Shown piece after piece: positions 30,256 to 36,117 of a DNA stretch of 36,117 nt. Position 1 is the first letter of the stretch. Every line of letters begins with the position of its first letter. The stretch lies in NCBI RefSeq assembly GCF_900774055.1, contig NZ_CAAGSW010000007.1, positions 1 through 36,117 on the forward strand, in the 5' to 3' direction. The translations under genes and the position numbers were made by a program. Below the pieces are notes generated by a model, which was not told where the DNA came from, ran no database searches, and was given only the letters and a program-made list of their open reading frames with translations. This DNA comes from Methanococcoides sp. AM1. Its GTDB lineage: Archaea > Halobacteriota > Methanosarcinia > Methanosarcinales > Methanosarcinaceae.

Positions 30256-32370
30256 ATGCAAGATTATTCACAAAAAATGACCCTTCCTATATCAGACGTT
30301 CCGCATGGTGAAAATATAACTCTTGTATATAGAAACGGTGACAAAGTCATTGATTTTGTCTCGTCTTTTTTACGGTCCGGATTGAAGCACAATGATTTAT
30401 GCGTCTGGATAACGCCAGGGGTAAATAAGGATGAAGGTCCGGATGTTTTTTTCAGGGAAAAGACCATCTTCGTTAACGAGAAATCCTTTTCCTCGAATTT
30501 CGATCTTGTTCTTATGGACCTGGAATTGCTTTCTGATGCTGAAGCATTTTGCAGTGCTATACTCGAATTCATAGAAAAAAAGCACATGTCTGCTATGAAA
30601 TGTGGATTTGATGGACTGAGGATCAATATTGACCTGATCTCGGAAAAAGGTCAAATGCTGCCTTTTCTCAAGCAATGCAGGAAATCGATCATTTCTTCAA
30701 CTTCGGATGTTGAGCTTACAACCTTATTCACATGTCCTCTTGAATCTTTTTCTTCTTCAGACATCTTTGAACTGATGGATGACCGGGAAAACACTATCAT
30801 GAAAAAGAATGGCATGTGGACCAGTCTTATGGATCTCCTCAGCAGCAAGTACAGGAAGCACCTGCGATTTTCTCCAGAGTTAATGAAAAAGGAAAAAGAG
30901 CTGAAATCCATATACAGGAACAGCCCTGTGGTCGCATTCCTCAGGAGTTCCGGGAATGGTTTCCCGGTTGAGTTCGTTTCTGAGAATATATCACAGTTTG
31001 GGTACTCGGCAGAAGAGCTCATGTCCCACAAGGTTCTTTATGAGGACCTTATCCATCCCTGGGACACTGATGATTATTTTCTGGCCCTTTCGGAATGTAT
31101 TAAAAATAGGGATCACGAATTTACAAAAGAATACAGGATATTGGATCGTGAAGCTAATACTCGCTGGGTCAGTGAAACTTCATTGATAATGACGGATAGA
31201 TCTGGAAAAATATCCCGTTTTCAGGGTATTGTTGTTGATATTACTGCAAGGAAACTTGCAGAGGAAGCCCTGAAAAGGTCCGAGCTTAAGTTCAAAGCCC
31301 TTTTTGATAATTCCAATGATCCGGTCTTCCTTTATGATCTGGATGGAAACATCTTTGAAGCAAACAACAAAGCATGCGAGTGTTTAGGTTATAGCAGGGA
31401 AGTATTGTTGCAGAAGAACATAACAGAGACTTATTCTAAGGAATGTGCAGTGGATTTTCAAAAACGAGTTGTAGAAGTTTGCCAGCAGGGAAATTGCATT
31501 TTTGAAATGATATGCCTGCGAAATGAAGGTTCTGAAATACAAGTCGAAATGAGCTCGCAGCTAATGGAATATGATGGTAAGCCTGCAATTCTCAGCATAT
31601 CCCGTGATATCACTGAACGCAAGAATGTAGAAAAAGCTCTTCTGGATGCAAAGAACGAAGCAGAGGTATCCAATAGGTTAAAGACCGAATTCCTTGCCAA
31701 CATGAGTCATGAGCTTAGAACTCCCCTGAATTCTGTTATTGGTTTTTCAGAGATTCTTCTTGAAAATAAAGCAGGCTCTCTTAATGATATACAAATGAAA
31801 TACATAGGCAACATCTCCAAAAGCGGGAGTCATTTGTTGACTCTCATCAATGATATACTGGACCTTTCAAAGATAGAGGCCGGTAAAATGGAACTTCAGC
31901 ATGAAAAGTTCCGTTTCAGGGAAGTGTTAAATGATGTAGAAACAGTTGTTTCACCTCTTGCGGAAAAAAAGAATATCTGCCTGACCACTAGTGTCGGAGC
32001 TGATGATCTTTATATCAATGCTGACAGGTTAAAATTGACCCAGGTACTTTTCAATTTGGTATCCAATGCCATAAAGTTCACACACGAAGGCGGTTCGGTA
32101 ATGATCCGTGCAGAAAATGATGCTGGAACTCTGGTGATAAAGGTCGAAGATACAGGTATCGGCATCCCCGAATCTGACCAATGCGATCTTTTCAAACCTT
32201 TTACACAGGCGGACTCATCTGTGAATCGTCAGTTTGGAGGCACAGGTCTTGGTCTTTCGCTTGCTAAAAAATTAATAAAATTACATGGTGGAAATATCTG
32301 GGTGGAGAGTGAGCCTGGGATCGGCAGTGTATTTGGGTTCAGTGTTCCTTTATCGCCGGAATTGTCCTGA
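30256..32370 (+). CDS. MEDS-PAS-PAS-HisKA-HATPase sensor histidine kinase
   Basis: The 704-residue cytoplasmic kinase begins with a MEDS domain (about 15-190), recognised from HGENITLVYRNGDKVIDFV, FLRSGLKHNDLCVWITPG and the late TLFTCPLES. MEDS stands for methanogen/methylotroph DcmR sensory domain and is linked to C1-compound sensing. PAS domains follow at about 215-340 and 345-465, the first of the PAS fold 3 type (IHPWDTDDY, ITARK). HisKA has His485 (MSHELRTPL); the HATPase has NLVSNAIKF, DTGIGIP and GGTGLGLS. Its catalytic part (about 475-700) closely resembles that of the receiver-headed kinase at 23389. Its partner regulator is not encoded nearby. The gene ends 11 bases from the convergent membrane-protein gene. 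Confidence 0.88.
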   Translation: MQDYSQKMTLPISDVPHGENITLVYRNGDKVIDFVSSFLRSGLKHNDLCVWITPGVNKDEGPDVFFREKTIFVNEKSFSSNFDLVLMDLELLSDAEAFCSAILEFIEKKHMSAMKCGFDGLRINIDLISEKGQMLPFLKQCRKSIISSTSDVELTTLFTCPLESFSSSDIFELMDDRENTIMKKNGMWTSLMDLLSSKYRKHLRFSPELMKKEKELKSIYRNSPVVAFLRSSGNGFPVEFVSENISQFGYSAEELMSHKVLYEDLIHPWDTDDYFLALSECIKNRDHEFTKEYRILDREANTRWVSETSLIMTDRSGKISRFQGIVVDITARKLAEEALKRSELKFKALFDNSNDPVFLYDLDGNIFEANNKACECLGYSREVLLQKNITETYSKECAVDFQKRVVEVCQQGNCIFEMICLRNEGSEIQVEMSSQLMEYDGKPAILSISRDITERKNVEKALLDAKNEAEVSNRLKTEFLANMSHELRTPLNSVIGFSEILLENKAGSLNDIQMKYIGNISKSGSHLLTLINDILDLSKIEAGKMELQHEKFRFREVLNDVETVVSPLAEKKNICLTTSVGADDLYINADRLKLTQVLFNLVSNAIKFTHEGGSVMIRAENDAGTLVIKVEDTGIGIPESDQCDLFKPFTQADSSVNRQFGGTGLGLSLAKKLIKLHGGNIWVESEPGIGSVFGFSVPLSPELS

Positions 32371-32381
32371 TCGGTATCGGT

Positions 32382-33377
32382 TCAATGCTCAATTGTACTT
32401 TCAGGATGGTCATGTTTCCGGATATTATAGATCACCCATAAAAATAGCACTACTCCTATTGCTGAGAGCAGGATATAAGTAATTGACAGAACCGACAAGC
32501 TGATAGCCGGTACAAAACATGCGATATTGACTGCAAGTATCAGTAATGGTATGAAAATGATAAGGTTACGGCTCGAATAAGAGCAGTTTCCCAATATTTC
32601 CAATTTCTCTTTCTTTTTGGCTGATCGCAATATGAGAATTACTGGAATGGCATAGAACACGATAATTGATGTGTATGGCAGGATGGTTGTAGGTATCCTT
32701 TCGGGAAGAAGGTACAGAAATGTTATAACATAAAGTGTGATCAGGTAGCCCTCAAGCAGTTTGAAACTTCTTCCTTCCAATTTCAGGGAAGTCAGGTCAC
32801 TATCTTTTGTGAACTTATAAAGAACTGCAATTATCACCAGCGTCCCCGTCAGGGAAATATTTGCAGATGTCAGATCGAACTGGTTCCCGTTAGCGATGAA
32901 AGTACTCACCAATATCAGGAAAAGCGCTAAAATAGCAGTTTTCCTTCTCGTTCTTTCCAGTATTAATTCATGTGTTGTAAGCACCTTTCCGGTCAATATC
33001 TCAAAAATGAGTATCGGAACGATAAATGACATAATCGGATGCCAGAAAAATCCCAGTATGGGAAATTCACCGATCCCCAATCCAAGAAAGGTTCCCATTG
33101 ATGGCCCATCGGAATCGAGATAACCAACCCAGAGGACCTTGGTGATCCATGACTCGTACAAAGCGAAGAGCACTCCGAAAAGATAAAGCTGGGACAATGA
33201 GGTCCGTTCTGTCTTTAAGGCGATCCCTAAAAAGAATAGCAAATGGGCCAGATAGAGCGGAAATGTCAAAAGGATCCCCCAGCCGTTGATGAACCATGCC
33301 TGTGAAGCTCCTGAGAATACTTCTGCAAAGAGCATGGATAATGTTCCTATCAGGAGTATGGGGGGAATTTTCTGCAT
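32382..33377 (-). CDS. Multi-pass membrane protein of unknown function
   Basis: The 331-residue protein has about nine strongly hydrophobic segments joined by short loops, with one basic loop near residue 140 (LILERTRRKTA) and another near 255 (RSAKKKEKLE). The N-terminal third has ESWITKVLWVGYLDSDGP and FPILGFFWHPIM, which look like conserved functional loops, but I recognise no family. There is no signal peptide beyond the first helix. The ATG at 33377 has no convincing ribosome site. It converges on the MEDS kinase gene; a link to sensing is possible but only by position. Confidence 0.65.
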   Translation of the reverse strand: MQKIPPILLIGTLSMLFAEVFSGASQAWFINGWGILLTFPLYLAHLLFFLGIALKTERTSLSQLYLFGVLFALYESWITKVLWVGYLDSDGPSMGTFLGLGIGEFPILGFFWHPIMSFIVPILIFEILTGKVLTTHELILERTRRKTAILALFLILVSTFIANGNQFDLTSANISLTGTLVIIAVLYKFTKDSDLTSLKLEGRSFKLLEGYLITLYVITFLYLLPERIPTTILPYTSIIVFYAIPVILILRSAKKKEKLEILGNCSYSSRNLIIFIPLLILAVNIACFVPAISLSVLSITYILLSAIGVVLFLWVIYNIRKHDHPESTIEH

Positions 33378-33565
33378 GTTACCAAATGATGGGTTGTTTT
33401 GGAATTAGTAGTTTTGTAATGTGGTCGTATTTGCGTTTTTCACTGGAAGTTATGTTGGTAACATTTATCCTAAAACACGGCAAAAGTTCGGCAAAAACCT
33501 TGGAGTTGGAAGGAGTCCTTTTCAGGGAATCAGATAAAAAAAAAGTGATGTTTGGGTTCGTAAAC

Positions 33566-33573
33566 TTTATATG
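33566..33573 (+). promoter_or_regulatory. TATA-like box upstream of the small ORF and surface protein
   Basis: TTTATATG at 33566-33573, with a second similar TTTTATATG at about 33590-33598. Either could start a transcript covering the 27-codon ORF, the 20-bp repeat and the surface-protein gene. The rest of 33378-33565 shows no gene. Confidence 0.4.
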
Positions 33574-33638
33574 TAAATTGTGTGCATTTTTTTATATGAG
33601 TAGTTATGCTGCTTAAATTAGGTGGAGGTAGTGGTAAG

Positions 33639-33722
33639 ATGGATGAAAAAACCCCTGTCATCAGAGTGTATTTCTCCAAAATCAAGAAAGTATTTTATAA
33701 CCTGTCTGAAGAGGAAAAATAG
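33639..33722 (+). CDS. 27-codon ORF ahead of the surface protein
   Basis: This short ORF encodes a basic-then-acidic 27-residue peptide (MDEKTPVIRVYFSKIKKVFY, ending NLSEEEK). It is preceded by an unusually rich ribosome site, GGTGGAGGTAGTGG (33621-33634). It has no recognisable family and may be a leader peptide, a small regulatory protein, or chance. It ends 85 bases before the surface-protein ATG. Confidence 0.4.
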   Translation: MDEKTPVIRVYFSKIKKVFYNLSEEEK

Positions 33723-33727
33723 AGTTC

Positions 33728-33793
33728 ATGCGTAAGGATTGCGAGGAAATAGGCGAAGTCGGGAGGAAATGGGCGAAGTCGGGAGGAACATAA
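33728..33793 (+). other. Upstream ORF made largely of the 20-bp repeat
   Basis: An ATG at 33728 opens 21 codons (MRKDCEEIGEVGRKWAKSGG plus Thr) ending at TAA 33791-33793, 13 bases before the surface-protein ATG. Most of it is the 20-bp repeat read in successive frames. Translation is unproven; if translated it could couple to the next gene. Confidence 0.25.
33741..33788 (+). repeat. 20-bp tandem repeat, 2.4 copies
   Basis: The units 33741-33760 and 33761-33780 differ at only two positions (both variants of gSgaggaaatRggcgaagtc), and a third partial copy (gggaggaac) continues to about 33789. Each copy contributes a GAGGAA ribosome-site-like motif. The period is not a multiple of three. Confidence 0.8.
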
Positions 33794-33806
33794 GATTGGT
33801 AAGCTG

Positions 33807-36117
33807 ATGTTGATGGTGGCTGGATTACTGGTCTTAGGACTATTTTTTGTCACTCCAGTATCAGCTTTATCACCTCCAATAGTTTACGTTTCCGCAAATA
33901 ATGATGGTGACTACAATTGTGATGGGGTAGCTGACCAAGTTCAGATTAATCAAGCTTTGGCTTATGTCCGGGATAATGCCGGGTTTACTACGGTCTATCT
34001 TAAAAACGATGGCGGAAACACTGACTATATTATTGACGATACAATTGAAGTTCCAACGAATACGATTTTTACTGGGGATGTTGGAGCCGTTGTCAAGCTA
34101 AAGGCTGATATTGCAAAGCCATCAAGCTACGAATGGTCAATGGTAACCGGCAATACATTTGAGTCAGGGCACAAGTGGAAAAGTGCATACAACATCACAA
34201 TAAATAACATCACATTTGATGCAGACAGGTGGAATCAGTCGAACATTCCTGAAAACGATATGGACTTATATGCCACAATCGAGATTCGTGGATACGACCA
34301 AACATATCACGATTTGTCATTCACAACCGGTATCGGTGACTTTATTAAGATACCAAACTGGATTGAGACAACACCCGACATTGAAATTTATGATAATTAC
34401 TTCGGACGTGCAGGTCACTGTGACGTATATGTATTGTACACAGGTTACACAGGCAGTGATAGGATATGGATACACGATAATACATTCGACTATGTCGCAT
34501 GTAATGCAGGTGTAAGGTTAGATGAGTGTTCAGGAGCACTGGTTGAAAATAATACATTTACATCTAATAATCAAGGTGATCATGCTATCTATCTGGCCTA
34601 CAAAAATGATCAATGTAACATAGGTTCACATGATAATGAAATTAGATATAATGAGATTTATGATGTGAGAGAACATGGTATCTTGCTGGCAGCAGAGGTA
34701 TCTGGTGGTTCTGTAGTTAAGTCCGAAGTATCAGACAACTGGATTCACCATAATCTGATTTATAGCACCGATGGTGATGATGGCAATGGTGGTGGTGTCA
34801 GCCTATATGGTTATGAGGACACTCTAATTGAGTACAACACAATTCATGCTTGTGATGGTGATGGTATCCAGACCAAAGAGCATTATGGCTCAACTTCTAC
34901 CACCGGATTCAATGTCTATGCCTACAACAATATTATTTCTGGTGCTGTTCCCTATAACAGTCAGGGCTACGGAATAAACAATATTGCCAATGCTCACCAC
35001 AATATTACCAGTGACTACAATAACATCTATGACTGTGACCTTGGCAGTTATGGGAATACATCTGCAGGAAGTCACGATATTTATGTTGACCCAAAGTATT
35101 TGGATATCGGTAATGATAAGTACTGGCTGAAATCCTCATACGGAACATGGGATGGAGATTCTTGGGAGAATCAGGATACTGATAGTGCCTGTATTGATGC
35201 TGCTGACCCTGCTGATAGTTATTCCAATGAACCAGAGGATAATGCTAACAGGGCTAATCTTGGTAGATGGGGTAACACTATCTATGCTTCAAAGTCTGGT
35301 GCAGCTGAGTTTAATGTGTACTCTGGAGATTTCATCCAGGATGCTGTTGATGCTGCAACCAACGGTGACACGATTATTGTCTATCCTGGGGTATACACAG
35401 AGAATGTAGATGTGTACAAGAAGTTAACTATAATTTCAGAATCAGGAAATCCGGATTATACCATTGTTCAAGCTGCTTCTTCAAACGATCATGTATTCCA
35501 CGTGACTGCAGATAACGTGACTATAAACGGATTTACTGCAACAGGTGTCACTGGTGATGATAAAAGCGGGATATCCCTTTATGCAGTTGAAGGATGTACT
35601 ATTACTAACAACATTGCATCGAACAACGATTTAGGTATCAATCTGTATGATTCCAGCAACAACACGATTTACAACAACTACTTCAACAACACGAACAATA
35701 CTCTAATGAATAATAGTGCCGGAAACGTCTGGAACATCACCAAAACAGCAGGTACAAACATTATCGGTGGGTCATATCTAGGTGGTAACTATTGGGCACA
35801 CCCAAATGGCACAGGATTCAGCCAGACCAATAATACCGATGCGGACAGAGATGGCATATGCGACGAAACCTATACGATTGCATCGGATCACATCGACTAT
35901 CTGCCTCTGGCTGTACCGCTCGTCTATCCTGCTGCTAACTTTACTGCTAATGTCACTGAAGGTATTGCACCACTTACTGTTTCATTCACTGATCTCTCAA
36001 CCAATGCAACGTCATGGTCCTGGGATATTGATGCTGACGGTACTGAGGATTACTCCAGTCAGAATATAATTCATACGTATGATACAGCTGGTTTGTATAC
36101 TGTCAATCTTACTGTCA
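33807..36117 (+). CDS. Large secreted parallel beta-helix/PKD surface protein, partial
   Basis: The frame is open from 33807 to the window end (770 codons) without a stop. Residues 1-20 form a Sec signal peptide ending VTPVSA. Residues about 30-460 are NosD/pectate-lyase-like right-handed beta-helix, seen as repeated short Asn/Tyr/Ile turns (IYDNYF, IHDNTF, VENNTF, IRYNEIYD, IEYNTIHACD). A second helix runs from about 500 (DFIQDAVDAATNGDTIIVYPGVY) to 690, and a PKD domain starts near 712 (FTANVTEGIAPLTVSFTDLS). Such proteins form methanogen cell surface or S-layer associated structures. The ATG lacks an adjacent ribosome site; GGGAGG (33781-33786) is better spaced for an in-frame ATT at 33795, which would add IGKL and give the signal a basic n-region. 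Confidence 0.85.
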   Translation, partial: MLMVAGLLVLGLFFVTPVSALSPPIVYVSANNDGDYNCDGVADQVQINQALAYVRDNAGFTTVYLKNDGGNTDYIIDDTIEVPTNTIFTGDVGAVVKLKADIAKPSSYEWSMVTGNTFESGHKWKSAYNITINNITFDADRWNQSNIPENDMDLYATIEIRGYDQTYHDLSFTTGIGDFIKIPNWIETTPDIEIYDNYFGRAGHCDVYVLYTGYTGSDRIWIHDNTFDYVACNAGVRLDECSGALVENNTFTSNNQGDHAIYLAYKNDQCNIGSHDNEIRYNEIYDVREHGILLAAEVSGGSVVKSEVSDNWIHHNLIYSTDGDDGNGGGVSLYGYEDTLIEYNTIHACDGDGIQTKEHYGSTSTTGFNVYAYNNIISGAVPYNSQGYGINNIANAHHNITSDYNNIYDCDLGSYGNTSAGSHDIYVDPKYLDIGNDKYWLKSSYGTWDGDSWENQDTDSACIDAADPADSYSNEPEDNANRANLGRWGNTIYASKSGAAEFNVYSGDFIQDAVDAATNGDTIIVYPGVYTENVDVYKKLTIISESGNPDYTIVQAASSNDHVFHVTADNVTINGFTATGVTGDDKSGISLYAVEGCTITNNIASNNDLGINLYDSSNNTIYNNYFNNTNNTLMNNSAGNVWNITKTAGTNIIGGSYLGGNYWAHPNGTGFSQTNNTDADRDGICDETYTIASDHIDYLPLAVPLVYPAANFTANVTEGIAPLTVSFTDLSTNATSWSWDIDADGTEDYSSQNIIHTYDTAGLYTVNLTV

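Noticed and set aside
33296..33616. 106-codon plus-strand frame upstream of the small ORF
   Set aside because: It starts antisense inside the membrane-protein gene, has no ribosome site, and has skewed, implausible composition.

Overview
The window looks like chromosomal DNA from a methylotrophic methanogen of the order Methanosarcinales, most likely a Methanococcoides- or Methanolobus-like organism; genus is inferred from gene content only. Diagnostic genes are the F420-dependent methylene-H4MPT dehydrogenase (mtd), O-phosphoseryl-tRNA synthetase (sepS), archaeosine tRNA-guanine transglycosylase (tgtA), Hef helicase/nuclease, archaeal dUTPase, archaeal ADH synthase and MEDS-domain sensor kinases. 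Promoters are TATA-type and ribosome binding sites are of the GGTGAT/GGAGG kind. No tRNA, rRNA, CRISPR array or transposase was recognised.

Left part (1-3860): a five-gene plus-strand cassette that looks like an arsenic/metal defence operon: ArsP-type permease, Acr3-type arsenite carrier, calcineurin-like phosphoesterase, mini-thioredoxin and a DGC-domain cysteine protein. A TATA box lies between two TTCAA-N6-TTGAA palindromes just ahead of the first start codon. No repressor gene is in the window. Next (3865-8634) come tgtA and a tight trio of UbiA prenyltransferase, geranylgeranyl-reductase-like flavoprotein and radical SAM/SPASM protein. That is the enzyme set one would expect for a prenylated, partly saturated lipid quinone analogue, and methanophenazine is the obvious candidate product.

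Middle part (8780-22410): mostly housekeeping genes. These are an unknown Cys-containing protein, serB with a coiled-coil partner, mtd followed by a tiny membrane protein, a free-standing pyruvate-kinase C-terminal-like protein, a PAC2 protein, a DUF473 protein, sepS with a DUF169 protein, UPF0147, a p27-type zinc-ribbon protein, hef and glyS. Phosphoserine links serB (which removes it) and sepS (which charges it onto tRNA-Cys).

RNA-rich gap (22411-23388): almost 1 kb without a protein gene. It holds two diverged tandem copies of an element with its own TATA box, a 10-bp closing stem that shows covariation between copies, an inner stem, and a large exposed loop rich in ACC repeats. A third, unrelated long hairpin follows. 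I read the pair as sibling small RNAs of a family I cannot name; they are the best candidate here for something undescribed.

Right part (23389-36117): a signalling block on the minus strand (stand-alone FIST sensor, GAF/PAS HisKA_2 kinase, and receiver-PAS-PAS kinase), then ADH synthase and dut, then a plus-strand MEDS-PAS-PAS kinase whose catalytic core closely resembles that of the receiver-headed kinase. After an orphan multi-pass membrane protein comes a 27-codon ORF, a 20-bp tandem repeat and the start of a large secreted beta-helix/PKD surface protein that runs off the right edge.
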